Positions 36,501 through 44,098 of a stretch of DNA of 64,000 bases are shown one piece after another; within the stretch, counting starts at the first letter, position 1, and every line of letters begins with the position of its first letter. The stretch spans positions 22,104 to 86,103 of the forward strand of contig JAEUVS010000104.1 in the NCBI GenBank assembly GCA_016786745.1, given 5' to 3'. The notes beneath the pieces were generated by a model. The model saw nothing but the letters and a program-made list of their open reading frames with translations. It was not told where the DNA came from and did no database searches. This DNA comes from Chitinophagaceae bacterium. Its GTDB lineage: Bacteria; Bacteroidota; Bacteroidia; Chitinophagales; Chitinophagaceae. The position numbers and the translations under genes were made by a program.

Positions 36501-36864
36501 TTTTCCAAACTCGGTGTATTATGATCAGTCGGGCAAACTTGTTGAAAACACGAGTGTGACTTTTCTTCCCCAGGATTACTTTCCTGCGCTGCCTTATGGC
36601 CGCAATGTGATAGATGCTTCTTATGTAAAATTGCGCGAAGCGAGCATCAGTTATAAAATTCCGAAGCGAATTCTTGATCGCACGCCGTTCGGTGAACTGA
36701 CTGTCGGCATATTTGGTAATAACCTCGCGCTTTGGACGCCATCGGAAAATAAATATGCGGATCCGGAAATAAATTCAGCGGGCGCTACCAATCTGCAGGG
36801 ATTTGATTTTACCGCACAGCCTTCGCAGCGAAATTTCGGCGTAAATGTGAATGTAACCTTTTGA
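33577..36864 (+). CDS. SusC/RagA family TonB-linked transporter (no STN)
   Basis: The 1095-residue outer-membrane transporter has a short signal (LLFPALLSCIAAFQ), a regulatory beta-domain (ITGKVTSGDDQQPLQGVSVT), a plug (RIVLRGGSSILGNNQALMVV, ITVLKGPAAAALYGSRASNG) and a barrel ending FGVNVNVTF. Without an STN domain it cannot signal to FecR and is a passive member of the regulon. The start at ATG 33577 gives an unusual MCNSGLCARKI lead; ATG at 33610 (MLLFPALL) is an alternative. It pairs with the SusD 26 bases downstream. A 253-base gap to the lactonase contains only the lipoprotein remnant, so a new promoter is possible. Confidence 0.94.
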   Translation: MCNSGLCARKIMLLFPALLSCIAAFQQTPITGKVTSGDDQQPLQGVSVTVKGTNTGTATNEAGTFTINADPSSATLIFSFVGYQENEVELKGRSSVDIVLQRDVNTLAETVITANAIRRDKRSLGYSAPVIKDDELRAGRRESAISALQGKVAGVNVTSTSGAPGSSNRIVLRGGSSILGNNQALMVVDGVPVDNSDFVAGSDIRSTQASGNVDPRSTVGFGNRGNDINPEDIESITVLKGPAAAALYGSRASNGALIITTKSGRRGANRKNEVALNSTLTFSNVLKLPTLQNQYGQGYFIGNDDQGVPQYFIDPKENWSWGPAFDGEEKEWGQSINGVRLKKPFVAQPDNLRKFFDLGRALENNLSFQGSGEKTTFYMSLNSLNSNGLWPGDNDNFNRYSIRFNGTANLTNKISSSININYINIRNDQVQTGQGPGSAFDNLLQTPRDIPIDKMSDLGNPYYGYGLTNAQNQPAYGFYGAYTISPYYILENFNNRNNVDRVTGNITLTYKPLDWLDIVERLGGDVYSDRRMFKYPRFTYVPIDDVTGNYSVDANTNSQVGEYSENTFNVNEIVHDLMVTARKELGADFSGSLMVGHNIRQRRATILEASTNKSAGLVVPGWYNLDNSNGPVYTYNEYSNRRLVGLYSQLALDYRDMLFLEMTARNDWSSTLPEANRSFFYPSISTSFVFTELLKGGLADFFNYGKVRASWAQVGNDANPYLLNTYFSRNPIESSFGSTTFPFNGVPGLTQGSRIGNPDLKPEITTAYEAGAELSFLNNRVYIDFSYYRNRSKNQILTIPIAESSGFTNKVINGGIVENKGVELSVRGIPVRLDNGFTVELYGTFTKNKNEVVDLQLEGVKQVSLGGLADLSVVAAEGMPYGTFYGIDVQKDELGRVIVDPVTGIPLETPNAVYLGSYNPDFIASLGTRIRFKAFSLNLLFDTKQGGYFVSRTKDIIAFNGTSWETAEFGRDPYVFPNSVYYDQSGKLVENTSVTFLPQDYFPALPYGRNVIDASYVKLREASISYKIPKRILDRTPFGELTVGIFGNNLALWTPSENKYADPEINSAGATNLQGFDFTAQPSQRNFGVNVNVTF

Positions 36865-36890
36865 ACCGATCAACTTCAAAGTAGTGAGTT

Positions 36891-38354
36891 ATGAAAAAGA
36901 CTCTTAGATTTTCAATAATATTTTTCATCGCTGTCGTGGTTACTTTCAGCTCGTGCCGAAAATTCCTCGACGTAAATGAAAATCCAAATTTACCACAGGA
37001 AGGTAGCCCCGAATTACTTCTTCCCTATTCACAAGCCGCCATTGGCAACGTGTTAGGAAGTGATCTTGCTATTTACGGTGGTATCTGGGGGCAATACTGG
37101 ACACAAAACCCTTTCTCTTCGCAGTACAGGGGATTGGAGCAATATTCCGTGAGCACCACATCGTTCGACAGAACATGGCGACGATTATATTCAGACGCAT
37201 TGGAAGATTTACAGGTGATACAAAATTTAGCGGCGAACGAAGAGGAATTTTCGCAATATGCTGCCATCTCTTATATTCTTAAAGCATATACTTTCCAGGT
37301 GGCCACCGATGGATTTGGTGACATTCCACTCGCAGAGGCGTTAAATCCTGATATTACGAGTCCCGCATATACTCCGCAGGAGCAGGTGTACGACACCATC
37401 ATCTCTTACCTCGACACAGGTATAAGCATGATTGATGTTGAAAGCACAAATGCTCCGGGAAATGATGATTTGTTGTTTGGCGGCGATATGCGGCAGTGGA
37501 TAAAATTCGCAAACACGCTGAAGCTTCGTGTGTTTCTCAGGCAGTCGGAAGTAGCGCCTGATAAGGCGATGGCCGGCATAGCGGAGTTGAGCGGCGCCGA
37601 ATTTCTTGACGAGGATGCACAAATCAACTACAGCACGACCGGGGGTAATCAGAATCCATTATTTGAAGAGATGCTCGGGCTCGGACGTGTGCAGAATTTC
37701 GCGGCTAGTGAAACGATTACAAAATTTCTTACTGATAATAATGATCCGAGGGCCGATGTATTTTTCGAGCGTTATCAAACCGATGAACAGGACTCGATAA
37801 TTGGAATTCCACAGGGCTCATACCGGACCACCAATGAAGTTTTTTCTATTCCTTCTACTGCGGTGGGTGCGAGTGGTAACGAGGATCAATCTGCACAGGC
37901 TCCTGTAAAATTTATTTCAGCGGCTGAAAGCTATTTTCTGCAGGCAGAAGCTGTGGTGCGGGGCTGGCTCACTTCCGACGCAACAGCCACGGAGCTTTTT
38001 GAACAGGGCATAACGAGCAGTTTCGAATCATACGAAGTACCCGGTGTGGACGTTTTCCTTGAAAATTCGCCGGCTGCGCAGTTTCCAGCTGGTAAGGAGC
38101 AGCAGATAAGGGCAATTATTCTACAAAAGTGGGTCGCCATGACCGGCAACCAGGGTTTTGAGGCATGGACGGAATGGAGAAGAACGGGCTATCCTGATTT
38201 CTTTACAGTATCGGAGGCTACTTCTCTCGGTGATGACAGGATGCCTGCGAGATTGCTTTATCCAGCTTCGGAGGTGACAAGAAATATAAATTTTGAAGAA
38301 TTCCCCGGACTTAAGCAGGTGTATGAGCCGGTGTGGTGGGATGTGAAAGATTGA
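36891..38354 (+). CDS. SusD/RagB family lipoprotein (SusD-like_2 type)
   Basis: The 487-residue surface lipoprotein has its signal ending in TFSSC (lipobox Cys about residue 23), then FLDVNENPNLPQEGSPELLL at the N-terminus, a KFANTLKLRVFLRQSEV helix and a C-terminus PVWWDVKD, matching the SusD family. It forms the binding lid for the SusC just upstream. It is only distantly related to the SusD at 28779, so the two pairs probably take up different glycans or fragments. The kinase gene follows after 45 bases, linking uptake to sugar-acid breakdown. Confidence 0.93.
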   Translation: MKKTLRFSIIFFIAVVVTFSSCRKFLDVNENPNLPQEGSPELLLPYSQAAIGNVLGSDLAIYGGIWGQYWTQNPFSSQYRGLEQYSVSTTSFDRTWRRLYSDALEDLQVIQNLAANEEEFSQYAAISYILKAYTFQVATDGFGDIPLAEALNPDITSPAYTPQEQVYDTIISYLDTGISMIDVESTNAPGNDDLLFGGDMRQWIKFANTLKLRVFLRQSEVAPDKAMAGIAELSGAEFLDEDAQINYSTTGGNQNPLFEEMLGLGRVQNFAASETITKFLTDNNDPRADVFFERYQTDEQDSIIGIPQGSYRTTNEVFSIPSTAVGASGNEDQSAQAPVKFISAAESYFLQAEAVVRGWLTSDATATELFEQGITSSFESYEVPGVDVFLENSPAAQFPAGKEQQIRAIILQKWVAMTGNQGFEAWTEWRRTGYPDFFTVSEATSLGDDRMPARLLYPASEVTRNINFEEFPGLKQVYEPVWWDVKD

Positions 38355-38399
38355 TAAACATACGTGAAGTGACTTATCTTGCCGTAGCCCAAGAAAATT

Positions 38400-39377
38400 A
38401 TGCAACAACACGTATTGAGCTGCGACTGGGGAACTTCGTCTTTCCGGTTACGGTTAATTGACACTTCTACGAGATCATGTCTTGCGAAAGTTGAGTCGGA
38501 CAGGGGAAATGCTTCTTTGTTTAATGAATGGAAGGCACAGAAGGTTGACCGGGTTCCTTTTTATCTTCAGTACGTCAAACAGGCGATCGGGGAATTAAAA
38601 GTTAACAGCGGCCTGCCTGTAAATAATCTTCCTGTATTAATATCCGGTATGGCGTCATCGTCGGTTGGTATGAAGGAATTGCCTTATGCCGACCTGCCGT
38701 TTTCTCTTGATGGATCGTCGGCTTATGCTGAATGGGTAGACGGCGCGCCGGTGCTTGAAAATAAAATACTTCTTATTTCGGGTGCCCATCAACGTGATGA
38801 TGTGATGCGTGGCGAGGAAACACAGTTAGTGGGACTTGCTTCGCTCCTCGATTTAAATGCCGGTGATAATACTCTTTTTATTCTTCCCGGCACCCACAGC
38901 AAGCATATTGCTATTTCCGGCAACAGTATATCCAGGTTCAACACGTTTATGACAGGCGAGTTGTTTGATATTATTGCGCGACACAGCATTCTAAGCCATG
39001 CTGTGCATGATGCAAAGCAGGATGAAATTTCAGAAGAAGAAAGGAAATCATTTTATGATGGAGTGAAAAGATCGCTTGGAGCGGAGTTAACCGGTACTTT
39101 ATTTTCTGTGCGTATTAATCAACTGAAAAAATACCTCTCGCCCGAACAGAATTATTTTTACCTGAGTGGGTTATTGATCGGTTCCGAGGTAAAATATCTC
39201 ACCAATCAAAAATTGATACTTTGCAGCAGCAGCAGGTTGCAGCGGCTTTACGAATGGGCACTCGACTGCGTTGACCTGTTGAATCAAACGCATGTTGTTT
39301 CATCTGAAATGCTCGACAATGCCGCTACTGTAGGGCAACTGAAGATATATGCCGGCATGGTAAACTTAAATAAATGA
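38400..39377 (+). CDS. dgoK: 2-dehydro-3-deoxygalactonokinase
   Basis: The 325-residue cytoplasmic kinase is near the family's usual length (E. coli DgoK is 292). Diagnostic blocks are CDWGTSSFRLRL (phosphate loop), VLISGMASSSVGMKELPY, VMRGEETQLVGL, FILPGTHSKHI, FMTGELFDII and YLSGLLIGSEV, all in the family's order. It phosphorylates 2-keto-3-deoxygalactonate (possibly also -gluconate) to the 6-phospho form. The aldolase gene starts four bases after its stop, giving a complete kinase-aldolase pair. Activity on related keto-deoxy acids cannot be excluded. Confidence 0.9.
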   Translation: MQQHVLSCDWGTSSFRLRLIDTSTRSCLAKVESDRGNASLFNEWKAQKVDRVPFYLQYVKQAIGELKVNSGLPVNNLPVLISGMASSSVGMKELPYADLPFSLDGSSAYAEWVDGAPVLENKILLISGAHQRDDVMRGEETQLVGLASLLDLNAGDNTLFILPGTHSKHIAISGNSISRFNTFMTGELFDIIARHSILSHAVHDAKQDEISEEERKSFYDGVKRSLGAELTGTLFSVRINQLKKYLSPEQNYFYLSGLLIGSEVKYLTNQKLILCSSSRLQRLYEWALDCVDLLNQTHVVSSEMLDNAATVGQLKIYAGMVNLNK

Positions 39378-39381
39378 ATCT

Positions 39382-40023
39382 ATGGCGTTAAAAACGTTTT
39401 CGCATGAAAAGTTTAAAGCAATGCCGATTGTGGGCATCATGAGGAACTTTAAACAATCGGATATTGAAAATATTCTTCCTGAATTCGCGGGCAATGGTTT
39501 AAATACTATTGAAGTAACCATGAATTCACCGGGCGCTGTCGAAAGCATTCAGTTTGCGTTAAAAAACTTTGGCGATCAGTTAAACGTTGGCGCCGGTACT
39601 GTTTGTACCGAAAACGACCTTGACGTTGCGCTGGGGGCAGGCGCGCAGTTTATTGTAACGCCGATAGTTGATTTGATGATTATAGAACGTTGCAAAAGAT
39701 TATCGGTACCCATATTTGCAGGCGCTTATACGCCGACAGAAATTTTCACGGCGTGGACGGCTGGCGCCGACATGGTAAAAGTATTTCCCATGGTCGGCGA
39801 CGCGATTGAGTATATAAAGGCGATACGCGGTCCTTTGCCTCAGGTAAAACTTTTACCTACAGGCGGCGTTAATGCAGATAATGTTTCTTCATTTTTCAAA
39901 GCCGGCGCCAGTGGAGTAGGAGCAGGCGGACAACTGTTCGACAAGAAATATATCGAGAAAAAAGACTGGCCGGGTCTTGGCAAACATTTCGCGTTGTTTG
40001 CGCAAAAAGTTTCTTCGGTTTAA
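39382..40023 (+). CDS. dgoA: 2-dehydro-3-deoxy-6-phosphogalactonate/gluconate aldolase
   Basis: The 213-residue class I aldolase has the Schiff-base lysine Lys133 in DMVKVFP and catalytic Glu44 in IEVT. The NSP motif after it (MNSPGAVESI), the GAGTVC block and a C-terminal GAGGQLF resemble E. coli DgoA (LNSP, GAGTVL) more than Eda, which has EVTLRT there. It should split KDPGal (or KDPG) into pyruvate and glyceraldehyde 3-phosphate. It lies four bases after the kinase, and its stop overlaps the stop of the convergent Gfo/Idh gene. Family certain; galactonate preference is inferred. Confidence 0.88.
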   Translation: MALKTFSHEKFKAMPIVGIMRNFKQSDIENILPEFAGNGLNTIEVTMNSPGAVESIQFALKNFGDQLNVGAGTVCTENDLDVALGAGAQFIVTPIVDLMIIERCKRLSVPIFAGAYTPTEIFTAWTAGADMVKVFPMVGDAIEYIKAIRGPLPQVKLLPTGGVNADNVSSFFKAGASGVGAGGQLFDKKYIEKKDWPGLGKHFALFAQKVSSV

Positions 40024-41348
40024 ACGGGCAGTTTGTACCCGTTGTGATATTCTTTCATCATATACTCCTGGTTCAATTTGTCGTCGGTGAATTTTTCGGC
40101 GGCTTTATCCCATACCACGCGTTGACCGCTTCTGAAACTGATGTTGCCCATCTGTGCAACAGTGGCCACATGGGCGCCTGCTTCAATAGAACAATGCAGC
40201 TGGTCCATCTTACGTGAACGCACAACCGAAATAAAATTCTCCCAGTGTTTGTCGAGACCGTTGTCTGATGGCGCAGTATGTGGCTTGCTTATTTTGCTTT
40301 TGCTGTTTTTTTCTTCTATCACTTCCCATCCTCCGCGATCGAGCACGAGGGTGGCATTGTTGCCGATGTAAGCGATGCCATGGTCGCGGCCATATGATCC
40401 GTTATCAATACCCATCGCGTGATCCCAAACGAGGTTGAAGTTGTCGAACTCATAAAGTGCGGTGAGTGTATCAGGAGCTTCCTGCGCCAGCTCGGGATAT
40501 GCAAATTTTCCTCCCAGCGAAACAACTGTTTTCGGTACAGGAGCTTTCATGCCAAGCAAGCCATAATCGAGCAGATGTACTCCCCAATCCGTCATTAATC
40601 CGCCCGCATAGTCCCAGAACCAGCGGAAATTAAAATGAAAACGGCTTGAGTTGAATGGTTTAGCAGGAGCGGGACCGAGCCATGATTTGTAATCTACACC
40701 TGCGGGAGGTGCGGAATCGGGTACCACAGGACCGGGCTTCATCCAACCCTGGTAGCACCACACTTTTACTGTACGTATGTTGCCGAGTTGACCCGAGTAA
40801 ACGAAGTCTACGGCATCCCTGAAATGTTGCTGGCTGCGTTGCCATTGCCCGGCCTGTACCACACGGTTGTATTTCTTTTGTGCGGCCACCATTGCGCGGC
40901 ATTCGCCTATTGAATTACCTACTGGTTTTTCAACATACACATCTTTGCCTGCGGCACACGCGTCGATCATTTGAAGCGCGTGCCAGTGGTCGGGCGTTCC
41001 GATGATGACGGCATCGATATCTTTTTGTTCGAGCAGCTTGCGATAGTCGTTATATGTTTTAAGTTTTGGAGAGTTGGATTTCATTTTTGCGTAGTCGGCC
41101 AAACGTTTGTCGATCACGTTCTGGTCAACATCGCAGATGGCCACGAGATTTACGCCAGGCACTTTTAACGCAGCCGTTACATTCGACCATCCCATTCCGT
41201 TAATACCTATTGCACCGATATTTATTTGATCAGCAGAAGGAAAACGGTCCCTCATTATTGCAAAAGCTTTGTTGTCGAAGGCCGAAAGCAGAGTGGCTCC
41301 ACCTACGAGGGCACCCCCCTGTTGAAGAAAACGCCGGCGATTAGTCAT
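40020..41348 (-). CDS. Tat-exported Gfo/Idh/MocA family oxidoreductase
   Basis: The 442-residue protein starts with a twin-arginine signal, MTNRRRFLQQGGALVGGATL, so it is exported folded with its cofactor. The NAD(P)-binding Rossmann domain (INIGAIGINGMGWSNVTAAL, DAVIIGTPDHWHALQMIDA) and the EKPVG motif are typical of glucose-fructose oxidoreductase relatives. The frame continues 129 codons upstream, but that part runs into the MFS gene in another frame and lacks any signal; ATG 41348 is the true start. Related periplasmic enzymes oxidise or rearrange sugars and cyclitols. It converges on the aldolase, suggesting a role with periplasmic sugar oxidation. Substrate unknown. Confidence 0.88.
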   Translation of the reverse strand: MTNRRRFLQQGGALVGGATLLSAFDNKAFAIMRDRFPSADQINIGAIGINGMGWSNVTAALKVPGVNLVAICDVDQNVIDKRLADYAKMKSNSPKLKTYNDYRKLLEQKDIDAVIIGTPDHWHALQMIDACAAGKDVYVEKPVGNSIGECRAMVAAQKKYNRVVQAGQWQRSQQHFRDAVDFVYSGQLGNIRTVKVWCYQGWMKPGPVVPDSAPPAGVDYKSWLGPAPAKPFNSSRFHFNFRWFWDYAGGLMTDWGVHLLDYGLLGMKAPVPKTVVSLGGKFAYPELAQEAPDTLTALYEFDNFNLVWDHAMGIDNGSYGRDHGIAYIGNNATLVLDRGGWEVIEEKNSKSKISKPHTAPSDNGLDKHWENFISVVRSRKMDQLHCSIEAGAHVATVAQMGNISFRSGQRVVWDKAAEKFTDDKLNQEYMMKEYHNGYKLPV

Positions 41349-41389
41349 TATCCAAAATTTGAAGGAAAATACAGAAAATATCAATAGCC

Positions 41390-42607
41390 CTAACTCACCT
41401 GTCTTCTGCTTCCTGGTAAATTGGGAAGAAACACGGTAAGCAACCCTAACAGCGGTAGAAACGAGCACACGTAAAACATGTATTCGAGACTTGTATGATC
41501 CGCAAGAATGCCGAGCGCCGCCGACCCGATTCCTCCCATTCCAAATGCGAATCCGAAAAATAAACCTGATATCGTTCCTATTTTCCCCGGGATGAGTTCC
41601 TGCGCGTACACCAGGATTGCTGAGAACGCCGACGCAAGAATAAAGCCGATGAAGATGCTCATGAGTGTAACGAGTGGCAAAGAAACATACGGAAGCAGAA
41701 TTGTGAATGGCGCCGCACCAAGTATCGACCACCATATTACATATTTGCGTCCAAATTTGTCGCCCAGTGACCCTCCCGCGAGAGTACCGGCAGCGACAGC
41801 AGCAAGGAAAATAAACAAATGCAGTTGCGCCGATTGCACCGATGCGTTAAAACGGTGCATGAGGTAAAAAGTGTAGTAGCTCGACATGCACGCGAGATAA
41901 AAATATTTCGAAAAGATGAGCACCAGCAGGATAATCACGGCAACCACCACACGCTTTTTTGATACCGAATGCACTGGTGTGGTGAACATCTTTTTCTTTG
42001 TCTTTACATCTGAAAGGTGATCAGAGTACCATTTACCGACCCTGTACAATACAATAATCGCAAGTATCGCAAGCAATGAAAACCACTGCACATGTTTTTG
42101 TCCGCGGGGCACAATAATAATTGCGGCGAGAAGAGGACCCAATGCGCTGCCCGCGTTTCCGCCTACCTGGAAAATAGATTGAGCGAGGCCTCGTTTCGCA
42201 CCGGCGGCGAGATATGCCACTTTTGAGGCTTCAGGATGAAATATAGACGAACCGACACCTATCATTGCGGCTGCCACTAACAGGATCCAATATTCCGGCG
42301 CCCATGCCAGCGCGAACAATCCAACAAATGTAACGGCCATGGCTGTTGCAAGAGAAAACGGTTGCGGTTTTTTGTCCGTATATGCACCGACAAAAGGTTG
42401 CAGCAGCGATGCGGCGATGTTGAAAGTGAGCGTAATGATTCCTATCTGGGTAAAGTTGAGGTTGTAAGATGTTTTTATCAACGGGTATAGCGACGGTATC
42501 AGTGATTGAATAGTATCGTTCAACAAATGCGAAAAACTGATAGCCATCAGTACAGGATATACTGTGACTTGCTTAAATGATGAGACTGCTGGTGATTCGG
42601 CCGACAT
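41390..42607 (-). CDS. MFS transporter, fosmidomycin resistance (Fsr)-like
   Basis: The 405-residue, twelve-helix transporter is of the Fsr branch: SFSHLLNDTIQSLIPSLYPL at the start, LLQPFVGAYTDKKPQP, VGSSIFHPEASKVAYLAAG and GNAGSALGPLLAA are hallmarks. Fsr relatives expel fosmidomycin, but most members are uncharacterised exporters and may handle sugars or sugar phosphates. The true 5' end is ATG 42607; a -7 element lies just upstream. It starts 33 bases after the ClC gene's stop and ends 41 bases before the Gfo/Idh start, so it may be co-transcribed with either. Confidence 0.88.
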   Translation of the reverse strand: MSAESPAVSSFKQVTVYPVLMAISFSHLLNDTIQSLIPSLYPLIKTSYNLNFTQIGIITLTFNIAASLLQPFVGAYTDKKPQPFSLATAMAVTFVGLFALAWAPEYWILLVAAAMIGVGSSIFHPEASKVAYLAAGAKRGLAQSIFQVGGNAGSALGPLLAAIIIVPRGQKHVQWFSLLAILAIIVLYRVGKWYSDHLSDVKTKKKMFTTPVHSVSKKRVVVAVIILLVLIFSKYFYLACMSSYYTFYLMHRFNASVQSAQLHLFIFLAAVAAGTLAGGSLGDKFGRKYVIWWSILGAAPFTILLPYVSLPLVTLMSIFIGFILASAFSAILVYAQELIPGKIGTISGLFFGFAFGMGGIGSAALGILADHTSLEYMFYVCSFLPLLGLLTVFLPNLPGSRRQVS

Positions 42608-42632
42608 TCTTTTGAAATATAATGGTAGGGTG

Positions 42633-42640
42633 CAAAATTA
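42633..42640 (-). promoter_or_regulatory. Bacteroidota -7 element upstream of the Fsr-like gene
   Basis: The minus strand reads TAATTTTG, a perfect TAnnTTTG, 25 bases before the ATG at 42607 and just after the ClC stop. It suggests that the transporter has its own promoter. No clear -33 TTTG is seen. Confidence 0.45.
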
Positions 42641-43999
42641 TTATGGAGACGCGATTTTTGAAGAGGGGATATATTCTTTTTTCAAATATTCATATAATGA
42701 GTGCCTGTTGACCACGAGGGCAGCCAGGTAAGCGATCATTCCTGCGAACATCAGGTCGAACACTACGCCGTGGCGGTCGGTCATTTCAAATACGAGTATG
42801 GCGGAGGTAAAGGGTGTTCGCGTTATCCCGGTCAGAAAACTTACCATGCCGCAAAGGATGAGAATATTGGCGCTCGTTCCCGTATAGTCGAGCACGTGAC
42901 TGATATATGCGCCTACCGATGCCCCTGCCGCGAGGGCGGGAGCGAATACGCCGCCTGCACCGCCTGTGTTGAACGATAGCGCCGGGCCGACAATGCGTAA
43001 GAACACGGTATCGAGGCCAACTGTTTTGTTAACGGTAAACAGGGCCGTGTTCATGATATCTTTCCCTGATCCGAAAATGCCATCATTAATAAAATACCCG
43101 ACAGCCGCGATGAACAAGCCGATCGTGATGGCGTAAAGAATATTTTCGGTGCGCCTGAATTTCTTTTTCCATTGGCGTATCCAGACGATGAACTCAACCA
43201 TTGAGCCTGCGGCTAAACCTGATATCAGCGCAACAAACCCTATAGTGAACAATGTGAGTAAGCCATGGCGCGCTACGTCAGGATAGCCTAAGTATAAATA
43301 GGGGCCAAGAATACCCTGTGCGGTGAGACCTGCAAGTATAACCGCGGTGAAAAGCGCTGTTCTGAAATACTTCACATGAATCTTCGCGAGCTCTTCAATA
43401 GCGAACACAATACCACCGAGAGGAGTGTTAAACGCTGCTGCGAGCCCACCTGCCGCACCCGTTATTATAAAATTTTGCGGCGACAGTTTCGGCCATGATT
43501 TGGGAACGAGCTTATCAATGAAACGAAATATGGAGGCGGACATTTGTATCGTGGGACCCTCCCTTCCGATCGGCGCCCCGCCTAAAACCATGAGCAGGCT
43601 CGATACAATTTTCGTTGCCACGATCCGTAGGCTCAGGAGTTTGTCGATAGCCGCAGAATTTTTTTTGCTGCTTAGCTCGAGTGAAGCGATCACCTGCGGA
43701 ATTCCACTGCCGCGCGCATATGGCGCATAGCGGCGCACGACGAGATAGCCTGCGCAGAAAGCAAGAGGTGTGATGAAAAGTATGGATATGGGACTCCAGC
43801 TTTTGAGAGAGCGGAAAATGTTTTCGAAGAGGTTAAAAAGCATTGTGTAGCCAACGGCTACCAGGCCAGCGATTATAGAAGCAATCCAGAAAGGCAATGC
43901 CTGCAACAGGTGTTTTTTAAGGATAGTTGTACGGGGTGTGTTGAACAATTGTTTTGCATAGGTCGAAACCCATTTTATCGTGTTTCTGATCATCTTCAT
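42641..43999 (-). CDS. ClC-family chloride channel/antiporter
   Basis: The 452-residue multi-helix membrane protein of the voltage-gated chloride channel family has the selectivity-filter motifs GSGIP, GREGP (with the gating Glu) and GGVFAPALA, in the family's usual order, plus GAAGGLAAAFNTPLGG. A TTG at 44029 could extend the frame, but a -7 element overlaps it, so the ATG at 43999 (preceded by GAGGAA) is the start. No CBS domains follow; it ends at KIASP. It moves chloride or another halide/anion across the inner membrane; the exchange stoichiometry cannot be told. Confidence 0.93.
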   Translation of the reverse strand: MKMIRNTIKWVSTYAKQLFNTPRTTILKKHLLQALPFWIASIIAGLVAVGYTMLFNLFENIFRSLKSWSPISILFITPLAFCAGYLVVRRYAPYARGSGIPQVIASLELSSKKNSAAIDKLLSLRIVATKIVSSLLMVLGGAPIGREGPTIQMSASIFRFIDKLVPKSWPKLSPQNFIITGAAGGLAAAFNTPLGGIVFAIEELAKIHVKYFRTALFTAVILAGLTAQGILGPYLYLGYPDVARHGLLTLFTIGFVALISGLAAGSMVEFIVWIRQWKKKFRRTENILYAITIGLFIAAVGYFINDGIFGSGKDIMNTALFTVNKTVGLDTVFLRIVGPALSFNTGGAGGVFAPALAAGASVGAYISHVLDYTGTSANILILCGMVSFLTGITRTPFTSAILVFEMTDRHGVVFDLMFAGMIAYLAALVVNRHSLYEYLKKEYIPSSKIASP

Positions 44000-44026
44000 G
44001 AGTTCCTCGTTCCGTTTTCGCGTCGG

Positions 44027-44034
44027 CAAAGGTA
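44027..44034 (-). promoter_or_regulatory. Bacteroidota -7 element for the ClC gene
   Basis: The minus strand reads TACCTTTG, a perfect TAnnTTTG. It places initiation near 44020 and so makes the TTG at 44029 impossible as a start, supporting ATG 43999. A clear -33 TTTG is not visible. Confidence 0.55.
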
Positions 44035-44098
44035 TCTACTACGAGATTAAACAGCAATTAAACAATTTTAATTCCCGTTTTGCCCACATATTCGTGTT

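Noticed and set aside
41349..41735. 129-codon upstream extension of the Gfo/Idh/MocA gene
   Set aside because: It overlaps the MFS gene in another frame, reads unlike protein, and the Tat signal begins cleanly at ATG 41348.
44000..44029. TTG start of the ClC channel
   Set aside because: A TACCTTTG promoter element covers this codon, so it should not be transcribed.
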